This document shows, piece after piece, positions 10,709-22,670 of a stretch of DNA of 64,000 nt. The DNA is from Agriotes lineatus (Eukaryota; Arthropoda; Insecta; Coleoptera; Elateridae). The stretch spans positions 89,647 to 153,646 of the forward strand of contig CALNHX010003292.1 in assembly GCA_940337035.1 (NCBI GenBank). The letters run 5' to 3'. The notes under the pieces were generated by a model. It did no database searches and had not been told where the DNA came from. It saw only the letters and a list, made by a program, of their open reading frames with translations. How positions within the stretch are numbered: the stretch's first letter is position 1; each line of letters starts with the position of its first letter. The translations under genes and the position numbers were made by a program.

Positions 10709-13700
10709 ACATCATCATCATCATTGGCACCCCAGCCTATTATGGGCCTTGGCCTCCTCGAGAATCTTCCGCCATTGACTTCGGTCTCTTGCTTTTATTT
10801 TCCAGCCTCGCACTCCAATAAGTTTCAGGTCTTTTTCGATAGCGTCCATATACCTAGATTTTGGGCGCCCTACTGATCTTTTACCTTCTGGGTTACTTTT
10901 TATCAGTTGTCTTACTGGTTCTGATTCGTCTTTCCGCTCTACATGACCTATCCATCGTAACCTCCCTATTCTAATCGTAGATATTATATTACTATCATTG
11001 TATTTCTGGTAGAGTTCGAAATTATAACGTCTACGCCACTGTCCATTTTCATTTATTGCCCCATATATAGTCCTTAGCACTTTCCGTTCGAAGATAGATA
11101 GTGTACTCTCATCCTTTTTGTTTATAACCCAGGTCTCAGAACCATATGTGAGGACCGGTCTTATGAGGGTCTTGTATAGTTTAATCCTTGTTGGTCTTGA
11201 GAGGTTTTTCGACCGTAATTGATTCTTCAGTCCGTAATAGCATCTGCTTGCCATTACTATGCGTCTGTGGATCTCTTCGCTAATATTATTATATTGATTG
11301 ACTTGTGAGCCTAAGTAGACAAATTCTTTCACACTTTCAAAATTATATTCGCCAATCGTCAGGTTCTGCCGTATTCTTGGTAGTCGGCTTTCATCAGTTA
11401 CAGCCATATATTTAGTTTTGTTTTCGTTTATTTGTAGTCCAAGTTTTTCAGCAGCCGTCTCCAGGCAATAAATGCCTCTTTCATGTCTAGCACACTTCTC
11501 CCAATTACGTCTATATCGTCAGCATACGCAAGTAGTTGTACAGATTTATTAAATATTGTGCCCCGTGTATTAATTTTTGATTCCCTCACTGCTTTTTCAA
11601 GGGCGATGTTGAACAGTAGGCAGGATAATGCATCTCCTTGGCGAAGGCCTTTATTAGTAGTAAATGGGCGGGATAGATCCCCCTGTATTCTAACTTTGCA
11701 TTCTACTTGTCTCATGGTTAGCCTGGTGAGTTTAATCAAGTGACTGGGGAATCCAAATTCTTCCATAGCCTTGTATAATGCTCTTCTATTAATGCTGTCA
11801 TAAGCGCTCTTAAAGTCTATGAAGAGGTGGTGGGTATCTATGTTGTACTCGCGGGTTTTTTCGAGTATCTGTCTTAGAGCACATAACTGGTCTACAGTCG
11901 ATTTATTTGGCTGAAATCCGCATTGATAATTGCCTATTATGTTGTTTGCGAGTGGCTTCAGTCGTGTGTACAGTATATATGAGAATATTTTGTATGCCAC
12001 GTTAAGCAATGTGATTGCCCGGTAGTTAGTGCATTCTAACAGATCCCCTTTTTTGTGGATAGGGCAGATAATTCCAGCATTCCATTCCTCTGGAAATTTG
12101 GCCTCTTCCCATACCTTTCTAATGGTTTTATATACAATTCCAATTAGTTGGTTGCTGCCGTTTTTGTACAGTTCAGCTGGTAGGCCGTCTGTTCCAGGTG
12201 CTTTATTGTTATGTAGCCGTTTTATTGCGTTCTCCACCTCTTCTCGTGTTGGAGGGTTCCGGTTTTCATGATCTTCGCTGATTTCTACGTCTTCATCTTG
12301 TTCTTCTATCACGGTGTTTTGCTGTTGTTCTTCATTGTCATTCAGTTGTTCTTCATAGTATTCTGCCCACCTGTCCAGTATGTTCTCTTTGGAGTTTAGT
12401 ATGTTATTTTGTTTATCTCTACACATCGTTACTCTAGGTAGAAAGTCTTTCCTCATGTTATTTACTTTTCTGTATATTTTCCGGGCTTCATTTTGGTTAT
12501 TGAGTTGTTCTATCATGTCCAGCTGTTTTTCATTGTGAATTTTCTTCTTATGTTTGTGTATTCTCTTTCGATTTTCCTTAGTTCTTGGTATTCTTCATAG
12601 CTCTTCCTAGTTCTTTGTGTTGTTTGCATTTTCATGTAAGCGGCGTTTTTCTTTTTGTTGCTTCGGCACATTCCTCATCAAACCAGTCGTTGCGTACTTT
12701 CCTTGGTTGGTTTCCCAGGACTTCTTCTGTTGTTTTCCTTATTGTCTCAGTGCATCGTGTCCATAATTCATGTATATTATCACTTTCCGCCCATAGAGGT
12801 TTTGCTAGATATTTATCCAGGGTCAATTGGTATTCCCTAAGTTTAATATTATCCCTCGTCAGCTTGTTTATATGGTATTTTTTTACTTTTGGCTCCTATC
12901 TGTTGTGTTTGTTTTGATATTCTAGCTCGTAGTTTAGCAGTTACTAGGTAGTGGTCCGAGTCTACATTTGCTCCCCGGAATGATCTTACATCTAATATAT
13001 CTGTGGCATGACGTGCATCAATTAGTAAGTGATCTATCTGGTTTTTCGTTTTGCCATCAGGGGATATCCACGTTTCTTTATGTATCTGTTTATGTTCAAA
13101 ATATGTGCTCATGACTGTCATGTGAGTGAAGCAGCACAATTAATTAAGAACCTTCCATTCTCATTACTAGTTGAATGAAGGCTATGTTTGCCAATGTTGG
13201 TCGATACATTGTTTCATGACCTATTTGAGCATTCATGTCCCCGAGGATAACTTTGATATCTCGTTTTGGGCATTTCCTGTAGACTTCCTCTAGTAATTCG
13301 TAGAACTCCTCTTTCTCTTCATCGGGCTTCTCGTTAGTTGGTGCATGTGCGTTAATGAAGCTGTAGTTAAGAACTTCCCTTTCATTCGAATCATACATAT
13401 TCTTGGATTTATTGCCTGGAAATCTATTATTAGGTGTTTCACTTTCTTTCTGACAATGAATCCTGTTCCAAACATGTGATCTGATCTATGGCAGCTATAA
13501 TAAAAGTTATAATTCCGCCTTTCAATTATGCCTTTGCCTGTCCATCTAACTTCTTGGCTTGGATAGCTGTTATGTCTACATTATATTTTCTAAGACTTCA
13601 CTAAGTTCTTGTAGTGCACGCGCTCTGTATATGTTCGTACATTCCATGTGCTTATCCGTAAATCGTTGCAAGGTCGTCGTCGTGGTTTCAGTCCGGCTTT

Positions 13701-13863
13701 TAATCCTTGAGGTTTCGTAACTATGTTTATTTTACAGGAGAAGGGGTTTTATCCCCCAGGGGTAGTTAGCCCCTTGCCCAACCCCCTTTTCGGAGGACCA
13801 TTTGCTCGGGTACCTCGGGTTGCAAAGCCCGTACTAACATCTAAGATGTTAGCCCCTGGGCCC
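10709..13863 (-). mobile_element. RTE-like non-LTR retrotransposon, near full length but decayed
   Basis: The element is read on the minus strand. Its 5' leader is the GC-rich block 13690-13863, followed by an apurinic-type endonuclease and a reverse transcriptase. At the 3' end there is a short (ATG)n tail at 10709-10724 ('catcatcatcatcat' on the plus strand). Absence of a long 3' UTR and a trinucleotide tail are typical of RTE-type elements. The 5' end abuts the inverted terminal repeat of the Penelope-like element at 13864, so one of the two may have inserted at the edge of the other. Confidence 0.85.
10721..13680 (-). pseudogene. RTE-like ORF2: endonuclease plus reverse transcriptase
   Basis: Reading on the minus strand, the endonuclease domain lies at about 13660-12850, with the motifs WTGKGI, FGTGF, GDMNAQIG and, near its end, DSDHYLV. 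The reverse transcriptase follows at 12516-11428 in one 362-codon frame, with NKAPGTDGLPAE, FIDFKSAYDS (motif A), GLRQGDALS (motif B) and the catalytic YADD (motif C). A 228-codon frame, 11407-10721, carries the thumb and C-terminal tail, including SVGRPKSR. The protein needs several frame changes: at least three in the endonuclease and one near 11450 between the two RT frames. It is therefore inactive, although the RT catalytic residues survive. The stop codon lies inside the (ATG)n tail. Confidence 0.88.
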
Positions 13864-13905
13864 ACACTTACTATACGCATGCTCAAAATGTTTACGCAAA
13901 ATATT
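13864..13905. repeat. Left 42-bp inverted terminal repeat of the Penelope-like element
   Basis: This repeat is identical over 42 bases to the reverse complement of 15874-15915. It contains GCATGCTCAAAATG. Confidence 0.9.
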
Positions 13906-14199
13906 AAATTCTCATACGTTCCAGAATGTTTTCAGGTTAATTCTTATTAATGATAAAAATATTGATACACAAAATTATATAAATAGTGGATCAGTATATG
14001 CAAAATTGTAATTAAGATAGAATATTAATAAAAATGAACGTTTTTTAAAATGTATTTAATTAATAAGAAGGTTAAAATAAATTGTGATAAATAGTGTTTA
14101 GTTTATTCTATGTCTGTTCTATAATTAATAGCTGTAGGACTGTTTTTGATAGCTATCATTTCATATATTAATCGTTAATGTAAATTTGTCTCTCTATGT

Positions 14200-15850
14200 A
14201 TAATTTTTGGAGTTGAAAAATCAAAACTATGAAAGTTATTAACAGCGCGATCAGACAGGGCCGTATTAGGCTTATTGGGAGTAGACATTTTTATTTTAAT
14301 TGAATTTTTATGTTGATTTAATATTTTATTAAGTATTTGTTTAGTTTGCCAATGTAATTAGCATCGCAGTTATTACAATCCATTGGTAAATGACATTAGA
14401 TTCTTTGTTTATAGGGGTTTTATCTTTAAGGTTAGTAAAGAAAAACTGACCAACTAGGTATACTATTATTTTTATAAGCAACTTGGAGGTTAAATTTGTT
14501 GAGTTCTTTCTCTAATAGTAAAGATAGCTTGCGAATAAAAGGAAGAGTTATATATTTTGGTTGATTAATATCATTATTATTGAATTCAAATCCAAACAAT
14601 TTGGTTGCAGATTTATAGATTTATTAGAATTTTTAGGTGAATTTTATTTAATCTGTTTTTATAGTACTATTGATGAGTGAAATAGGGTAATTATTTTTCA
14701 TTAACATTGTTTTGACATGTTTTACATTTTGAGAATGAAATATATGGATGACAGTAATATTGCTCTATCAACAAGGTTATTTATTAGTTTTTTTGTATTT
14801 GATAGTAGTACAAGAATTAAAATTAAATATCTGTCTGTTTTGATAGGTTTTCTGTACCAATTTGTATCTATGATACCATTTTGTTTTCTTATTAGAGTGA
14901 GATCTAAAAAGTTTATTGAATTTTGACTATTTTTATTTTCTAAAGTGAATTCTAATTTAGGGTGACTATTATTAAATGTATTAAATATTAGATCAATATC
15001 TTTTGATTCAGCAGCAATAATGATGTCATCAACATATCTCTGATAAAATGAAATGTTATTAAGGTTATTTAATATATTTTCTTCTATTCCCTTGTGAAAG
15101 CAAGTCCGCTATTGTGCTAGATAAAGGTTGTCCCATAGCAACTCCAAATTTTTGTTTGTAAATTTGATTATTAAATTAAAAATAATTGGACTCTAATATA
15201 AGTTTAACTGCAAATATAAATTCGATTTTAGGAATATTAGTTAAAGTTTTGATTTTTTCCAGTATAATTCTATTGTTTCAAGTGCAAATTAACAGGGATA
15301 TTGGTATATAAAGAAACTACATCAAGAGAAAAAAGAACATGGTTTTAGGAAGTATAATTTTATCAATATTAATTTTGAAAGTCCGAGAATCCTTTACTCT
15401 ATATTTATTAATTTATGTATATGAATGAAATGTTGGATAGATATTTTCAAAGTTTGTATAGAGGGCTCATGTAAGAAGCGACAATTGGCCTTAGGAGAAC
15501 ACCAAGCTTATGCATAAATTTTTGGTGATAAACCGTTATGTGAAATGAGATGTTTATAAGTGAATGCATCAATGAAATTGGAATCTAACCATTTTTTTAG
15601 CATGTTATTGTTAGATTATTGTATTGTTCAGTAGGGTCTTTTTTGCTTATTATATGTATTAATGTCATTTAGAGACTTGATATTTTTGCGTTATAATCAA
15701 CAACATTCATTATAACTGTTTTTGGGTTTTGTCTGCTTTTGTAATTAATATATTATTATTAGAATTCAAGAAAGTTTTAGTTATTGTTATTTTTTTTAGC
15801 AAAGTATTATTAACTTTAGTTTCAATAGGAGTTAAAATATATTTGTAATA
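14200..15850 (-). pseudogene. Penelope-like reverse transcriptase / GIY-YIG protein, decayed
   Basis: The reading frame on the minus strand is broken by many stops and shifts, but the diagnostic motifs are present in the right order. SLDVVSLYTNIP (RT motif A) lies near 15290-15340, MGQPLSS (motif B) near 15100-15150, and the catalytic YVDD followed by IIIAAES near 15000-15045. Further downstream, at about 14400-14200, a degenerate NVIY stretch and a 'TALSD' stretch match the position of the C-terminal GIY-YIG nuclease of the family. These motifs separate Penelope-like enzymes from LTR and non-LTR RTs. The copy is inactive. Confidence 0.75.
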
Positions 15851-15873
15851 TTCTTATTATTGTGGTTTGTTAA

Positions 15874-15915
15874 AATATTTTGCGTAAACATTTTGAGCAT
15901 GCGTATAGTAAGTGT
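15874..15915. repeat. Right 42-bp inverted terminal repeat of the Penelope-like element
   Basis: This is the exact reverse complement of 13864-13905. Confidence 0.9.
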
Positions 15916-17213
15916 AACTGCATAAATTAATTGACATGAACGTTTACATACATCTCTCCAGTTTTATTATTTAAAACTCCACTCTTGTGGTAAATTTATC
16001 CTCAAATCTTTAAAACGTAATAATTGTAAGTACTATTAACGGTTCTAACATATTTAATAATCGTCTGTACATAATTTTTAGGAGGATTTCTCATAATGCG
16101 ATCGACATTTCTGCCAACACATGCTTCACCTTGACGTTTTGTATATTTACGGACTTTACAATTTAAAATTTTCATTCTAAAAATTCTTGTATTTAGGGTA
16201 TGTTCTTTGTTTCTTTGTTAATACATACATTTTTAATATTTATAGAAATTATTACAGAATAAATAACCAAATTATGTCCAAGTCCTAGTTTAACAAAGAA
16301 ATATAAATTTCCATTTTATGCTACTCAAAAAGTTTCTTTATGTTTATCCTTAAAAGATGCTTACTAAATATCAGGTGAATATAATATACATTACATTTTA
16401 TTGCCCTTAAATGGTTTTATTTGCTTTTAATTTTTAAAAATAATTTTTACAGGTCTCACTGACCATAAATTTGCGTTATCTAGAAATTACTACAAGTTTT
16501 ACTACTAATTTATCTCTTTGGACTGGATGATGGAAAGTGTTTTTTCTTGGAACTGCTTTTTACAAGGTATTTTGTTGAAAATATGTTTTTCGTTTCACTT
16601 ATTCATTTTTGTTTTTTCTTGTATTACAGATTTTAAAGTGTATTTTTAACTGTGTAACCTGTGTACCTGACTGAAAAAGACACATAGAATGTCGAAATAT
16701 ATCACCATGTTGTAGAATTTTCTTTCTGAATATTGTCTTTAGCTGCCACTCTCCATTTATTAAAAATTTTATTGTCTATGCCAGCTACTAATTTTTAACA
16801 TAATTAATTATATTGTTGTTGGTTTTACTTTCAGGTCTGATCATTTTTACTAATTTGCAACTTTTGCAGCAACCTTTCAATCAATCGCTATCCAAGGGTC
16901 TCATAAAAGTGCATAACTTTTGTGAAGACAGCGACCGCTTTGGCGTTAAAGGAACAGCGATGTGCTGTTTAGTGAAGGTGTCTCGCGCGATGGATGTAAA
17001 CATTCTATCTCGAGAACGAGATAACCTATCAGGATTATTTCTTCTCCAGTTTGTGTAGAATATTAATGCAAACAACTGAAAAACCTTTAGGCGAGATTGG
17101 TCGTTTTTCTTTGTATGTCCGGGTAGGGAATAAGAAGTAAAGACTAAGCAGGTGTTTTTCGATTTGTATCCATGATACTAATAATAGCTGTCAATAGGTG
17201 CGTAACTAACGGA
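15916..17213. other. AT-rich interval with a short unassigned frame
   Basis: There is no recognisable gene. An 81-codon plus-strand frame (16813-17058) and a 64-codon opposing frame (16881-17075) overlap in a GC-richer patch. At 17021-17040 there is a 20-base match, in inverse orientation, to the LTR/primer-site junction of the copia element at 21919-21938, suggesting an old element remnant. Confidence 0.35.
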
Positions 17214-17285
17214 ACTCGATGGTGTAATGGTACAGAGTTGAACTGCGAAGCATAAAGTCACGAGTTCGAAACTGGGTACCGATTG
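17214..17285 (+). ncRNA. tRNA-like sequence with Pol III A and B boxes (SINE head or tRNA remnant)
   Basis: An A box TGGTGTAATGG lies at 17220-17230 and a B box GAGTTCGAAAC at 17262-17272, a spacing normal for a tRNA gene. The sequence before the A box and after the B box does not form a convincing acceptor stem, and no anticodon arm can be assigned with confidence. It is more likely the head of a tRNA-derived SINE or a decayed tRNA than a working tRNA gene. Confidence 0.45.
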
Positions 17286-17349
17286 TATTGTTTTTAAATT
17301 ATTGAAAGATTCGGATAAAAATTTCTATCCATTGATACCTTTGAATGTG

Positions 17350-18506
17350 AGAAGCAATAAAACGCAGTAGTCTTCTCCACGTACATTTATTAAAAAGGCG
17401 ACATGTTTCGAAGCCAAACTGGCTTCATCTTCAGGCCAAATGATCATCTACAGAGGCATATGGTTAACAATAGTGTACAATGTAAAGAGAATAACTTACT
17501 GGTTAAAAACAGGTGAAACCACGTGTTCAAATTTTTAGGTTAAGTAGAGGTTATGCGCTGAAGGCGAGGTAGTAATACAAAATTCACAAAGAACACCACA
17601 TTGGAGAAGAAAATTAATTCAATAACCAGCAAACTACGTTATAAAGATCGTTGTACTGGTTATTACATCAAATTTAAAAATTTAACAATAGCAAGTAAAA
17701 TAGCAACCATTCTCCTGACGGAGAAGGCACTAGAATGGGAAATTTACGGTCAGTACAAAATTACTAGAACCAGATCAAAAGTCCCTAAATTCAATGACAC
17801 TGAAATTACCAGAGAGGGTCAGAAAGTAAAAGAACAAAGTTAAAACCAAAAAGGCAAAGACAAAACAACTATTTAATATTGAGGAAAATGTAATTAGTAT
17901 CAAAATCTGTGACTTCATTGAGTCTGTATTCATTATTGTTGAAGTCACAGATTTTGATACTAATTACATTTTCCTCAATATTAAATAGTTGTTTTGTCTT
18001 TGCCTTTTTGGTTTTAACTTTGTTCTTTTACTTTCTGACCCTCTCTGGTAATTTCAGTGTCATTGAATTTAGGGGACTTTTGATCTGGTTCTAGTAATTT
18101 TGTACTGACCGTAAATTTCCCATTCTAGTGCCTTCTCCGTCAGAGAATGGTTGCTATTTACTTGCTATTTGTTAAATTTTAAATTTGATGTAATAACCAG
18201 TACAACGATCTTTATAACGTAGTTTGCTGGTTATTGAATTAATTTTCTTCTCCAATGTGGTGTTCTTTGTGAATTTTGTATTACTACCTCGCCTTCAGCG
18301 CATAACCTCTACTTAACCTAAAAATTTGAACACGTGGTTTCACCTGTTTTTAACCAGTAAGTTATTCTCTTTACATTGTACACTATTGTTAACCATATGC
18401 CTCTGTAGATGATCATTTTGGCTGAAGATGAAGCCAGTTTGGCTTCGAAACATGTCGCCTTTTTAATAAATGTACGTGGAGAAGACTACTGCGTTTTATT
18501 GCTTCT
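17350..18506. repeat. 1.16-kb near-perfect hairpin element
   Basis: The left arm 17350-17917 and right arm 17940-18506 are reverse complements over about 567 bases with only a few small indels, separated by a 22-base loop. The outer ends carry GATGAAGCC-loop-GGCTTCGAAAC, a box that also occurs (with other stem bases) in the Penelope-like terminal sequence at 25600-25650. The arms contain no transposase or RT motif; the 80-codon frame at 17601-17843 is repeated inversely and looks accidental. It appears to be a non-autonomous foldback, possibly an inverted dimer of a Penelope-related tail. Confidence 0.85.
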
Positions 18507-21156
18507 AATTAAGACACCTCCACTATCAGCATGATGGATCACCTCCCTGTCTTTGAATGTGAAATGCCACATTATAGGCTTTCTCATTCCCCACACTGAA
18601 ACACCGGTTTAGCAGATTACGAAGACTAAATTTGTGTCTTAAGCAACGGGGGTCTCAAAGAACTAATGGGAAAAACCACTGCATCCCAACACCGTGCCGA
18701 AATATCGATAAGAAAGTTGCACCTTCCCATCTTTTGGCATTTTTTTTGATAAAGGTTTGCATGTACGTTCTTCTGACTAACTTATTCTTATTATACGCAT
18801 CAAGTTATCTAAGTTATGATATTTGCAATCCTTAAAATACTCTTACAACTAGAAAATTAACTATTTATAATTGTTGGGTTTCAGATTTTCTACTTCGTAG
18901 AAATTTGCTTATTAAAACAAATTTGAATTCAGAACTTGGATATGGAACATGAATTATAACTAGCGGACTGTACAGAACTAAAATTTCAAGCGATTTCGTT
19001 GTTGAATGGTAATTATATTGTCATGATTTTGTAGAAATAGATACTACTAACTACTAATTTACTAATAAAACCTCAACGTAAGCTGAATTAATACTATAGA
19101 CATTTAGAACTAATAAAGTCTTGTCATTTAACTAAATTGTTATGTAACATAATTTCATTTTTCCACTTTGACTGTTTTTATTGAATATTCTTTTTTATTT
19201 TATTAATGAGAATTGACGATATGTAACCACCAAAGCATCTCTGATTAATTTACGTTATTATAATTAGAGAGACATTCAAATAGAAAACTTTCCGAGGAAT
19301 ATAGTAATCGGAATCGGTAAATTTTGAATCGAAAACGTAGGGGAATTAAATATTCTTTGTTATTGAGCTTATCTTTGTACCGCTCCCTTAGACGAGGGGT
19401 TAACATGGTCTGGGCTAGCTCGTTCAACTCTCGGCGTGGTGTAAGGACTAGGCAAGAAATACTTCAGGCTTAAAAATTGAGCAATACGAATATTAACATT
19501 TGGGCGCCTTGTCGTAACTCACAACATAAATAACAAAACTAGCTAATTAATACTACGCCACCTACTTGTGTGCTTCGCTGCGTACCTATATAAATTGTAC
19601 AGTAAGAGGGGTTGCGGAAAAACACAAACAATTAACAGCAATAGGGGCATTTAATCAAACTCAAAAGTCGCAGTAACACATGAGTTTTATATATATAAGC
19701 CATGAAAGCTAAGTGACAGCAATTTAGGTTTGTAGGACTATTGCTTATCAAATAAATAAACCATAAGTAGGAATCAAGTTCCAAGTATTTAGTCACAAAT
19801 AGCTAATTATAGCTCGGATTACAACTCAGGATAACCACCTGTGATATCGCAATTGACATATGTGCACGACGCCCAAAGAACGCGGCTAATTGAGCTTAAA
19901 GGCACATACTATTTCAGCAATTTGGAGATGATACATTCTCGCTCTTTAGTCTTTAGTTCTAATATTTGATTGAATAAAAGAGTAAATTAAACTTGCTTCA
20001 GTTTGAATTTCTAAGGCTTTAGTAAGAACTGATACAGCTGCGGCAGTTGCCTTTGTCGATAAAAAACGATGAGAAGTGAATGTACTTACAATTTAGTTCG
20101 ATCGGGAGGGTAAATCCTGGTAAGTTACATCTTGCCCAAGAAGACTTCTAAGCCGAACTGCATAATTCTTAGAATCCAAGTATGCCACTAATAAGAGGGC
20201 AGCTAACTGCTACAGGAAACTTGTAGAAGCGAAATTGGAGGCTAAAGAAACCGCATGGAAACCGACCTATATATCAAATTACTATGCGAAATTGAACTGC
20301 AAGAGGCATTCTTACCAAAGATGTTCACGGCCGTTCGTGTAGAAACGAACGCCGTGACGTTTGCAAAGAGCAACGGGCTGGTTTTCATTTGTTTAAAACA
20401 AGAGCGGCTTCGGCCTACTGCGAGACTTGCGATCCGCAAATTGCGTTTCATGAAAAAGCAATAATGAGCGATTCGACTGTTTCCAAGCGGGCCTACTGGG
20501 AATGAATGCCAACGAACGTGCCTCGACAGGAACATCTGGCAGATGTCTTATCTCTAATGTCAGGCGTTTTATGCGATAAACCTAAGTTCCTTTGCTATCT
20601 TATTTAAATATAAAGTGGTCCGAAAGAAGATTCTAACTGCTAGAATGAGCCATTGAAACGAAATTGAAACGGGCGTTACACCTTATGGCTAGAGTCATGC
20701 GTTTAGTTAAGTCTTTGTATTTCTATGTTAACAAACAATAAAAGAAAGAAGATGCGAATACAGATAATAATTCAGAGTAGCTATCGTCAAACGTTGATCC
20801 GTTGCACGCCAATGCACATATTTAAGGAACTTATTTTTGAATATTTTAACTTGATAATTATAATACGGGTTCGATTAAACACTATATTCAGGTTTATATC
20901 TAATGTAACTGTTAAATAAATTCAATAAGGTTTTTGGATTTAAAAAAAAATTCTGAGTATTTCAAAAAATAAAACTCAGACTCCGACTGATATTTAATAT
21001 TAACGTGTCCACATGGTCACTGAAAGACAATTTATTATCATAAGTTACGCCAAGGTCCGTAAAGGTCGATACTTCTTTAATAGTATTGGACCTAAAGTAT
21101 ATTCAAGATTAATAACACCCTGCTTTCTGGAATAGGTCATAGTAAAGCATTTCTCA
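18507..21156. other. Interval without identifiable genes
   Basis: The stretch is mostly AT-rich with a GC-richer part at about 20100-20540. There, overlapping frames of 69 and 97 codons lie on opposite strands and neither has a recognisable motif. No element ends could be defined. Confidence 0.4.
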
Positions 21157-21161
21157 CTATT

Positions 21162-21932
21162 TGTTGGTACTATCTGTTCCGTACTAAACTAGAGTCTAGC
21201 GTCGATACTCGGCTAACGTGATATTTTAAGTATCATATACTAGGTGAGTTTTTTAGAGTATTACTAGGCGATACCTAGAAAATGGTATAAAATATTTTGA
21301 TGTGGTAATAGGGGGATGGGGGAGACATATAAAAACTATATTTTAACATTTACTTCTTCTCTCTATTTTGAGGGATGGGGAATTGGAATTTTAGATAGGA
21401 TGATGTACTTTTGTTTATAAAACTACATATGTGTACAAAAAGTCTTACGATTTGCTTTTTTAGTAACGGAATTATGATTTATTGGGTTATAAAATAAAAA
21501 GAATAATAATCAACTGACTTAAGTAAAAATAACTCATTTCCATAGAAACGAATAATAATTCTGAAATAAGTAAACTTGATTTATTCGTAAAATTTATAAT
21601 TTTTTAAAATTTAATTAAAATTTAATTAATCATAATTCCGTAACCAAAACAGCAAATCCAAAAAATGTTTTGTACCCATACCTAGTTTTTTATGTATATT
21701 CGCATTTTATAAACAAAAGTACATCATACTATTTAAAATTCCAAAGTTACCCCATACCCTTCAAAATAGAGACGGGGTGTAATTATAAAACATACGTTTA
21801 AATATGTCTCTTCATCTCCCTATTACCTGACCAAGATTTAATGAAAATATTTGACACCGTTTTCGAGATATTGCCTTAACATTTAAAAAAACTATTATTT
21901 CAGTTCACCCACTAGCGCAAATAATCCTGATA
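21162..21932 (+). repeat. Copia 5' LTR containing a foldback of about 650 bp
   Basis: The first 78 bases are shared with the 3' LTR and the end reads AATCCTGATA just before the primer site. From 21240 to about 21905 the sequence is an imperfect inverted repeat. The stretch with GGTAATAGGG, 'tctctattttga', 'gatgtacttttgtttataaaa' and 'ggaattatgatt' on the left recurs as its complement on the right, around a centre near 21575. The foldback is either an inserted MITE or a native part of this LTR that the other copy has lost. Confidence 0.75.
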
Positions 21933-21948
21933 GGTTATGGGTCCAGAG
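21933..21948 (+). promoter_or_regulatory. Primer-binding site of the copia element
   Basis: GGTTATGGGTCCAGAG follows the 5' LTR directly. Copia-type elements are known to prime from an internal (half) initiator-Met tRNA, and their primer sites begin GGTTATGGG. The position and sequence therefore fix the LTR end at 21932. Confidence 0.75.
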
Positions 21949-22047
21949 AATAGTGTGAACTGAAGATAACGAAAACGCGACCTAAATTAACGTGAACTGC
22001 ATTCCTGATATCAATTTTGGTGACATACGTTATTCTCAAAAGTCAAC

Positions 22048-22640
22048 ATGAATGCCGCAGGTATTGCGAGAAATGAAACTCTCAACAAAGAAAATTATGA
22101 TACGTCGCGGATGCATAAGGAAGCTTTTCTCGTTAAAAACGATGCATGCGAGTTCGTCAACTGCACAAAAGTGAAACCGGAGGTTTTGGAGGTGGATGCC
22201 ACGTCAATTCAAGCGCAACAGCAGTGGACCACTCTCAACCAGAAGGCGGAATCTGACCAAAATTTTGTCGATCAGTTCAGCGGAATTGAAACAGGTAAAG
22301 GAATGCAAGACTGCGCGGGATGTATGGCTGAAGCTGTCCCTTCAACGGATGCTAGAGGGCGAAGACGTGCGAGAGCATCTACGTACATTTTTTGATGCAG
22401 TTGATAAACTCAATAATATGACGTCGATATAAATGCTGATTTACTGATTTACATAGTGAAGTGCCGAACGCTATGGTGGTTGGTAATTTAATCATAAAAA
22501 CAAAAACAAACAATATAAAAATAAGAACAATAGCGGCAAAGACTTGTCATCAACTATTAGATGTTATTCCTGTAATAAGAGGCTCGGTCACAAAGGCAGT
22601 GAATGCCGACAGAAGAACAATAAAGTATCCACTAAGTGTG
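22048..22640 (+). pseudogene. Copia Gag remnant with CCHC zinc knuckle
   Basis: The start at 22048 opens with LNKENYDTSRMHKEAFLVKN, the beginning expected of insect copia Gag. A frame change near 22200-22300 shifts it into a second frame that runs to 22432 with REHLRTFFDAVDKLN. A CCHC knuckle, CYSCNKRLGHKGSEC, lies at about 22558-22605 in a further frame. Gag packages the element RNA. At least two frameshifts disable it. Confidence 0.8.
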
Positions 22641-22670
22641 AAAAACGCAGAACATTTTTAGTGTTATACG

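Larger units (their letters stand above)
13864..15915 (-). mobile_element. Penelope-like element bounded by 42-bp inverted repeats
   Basis: The first 42 bases (13864-13905) and last 42 bases (15874-15915) are perfect inverted repeats, beginning ACACTTACTATACGC. Between them, the minus strand encodes Penelope-type protein fragments: reverse transcriptase first, then a GIY-YIG-like region. No target duplication is obvious: the left flank is the GC-rich RTE leader and the right flank is AT-rich. Penelope-like elements are known for unusual terminal repeats in direct or inverted order, which fits this arrangement. Confidence 0.75.

Noticed and set aside
11483..12917. Several plus-strand frames of 80-110 codons
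   Set aside because: They are antisense shadows of the minus-strand RTE-like ORF2, whose RT motifs are unambiguous.
17214..17285. Functional tRNA gene
   Set aside because: A and B boxes are present, but acceptor and anticodon arms do not pair convincingly. It is annotated only as tRNA-like.
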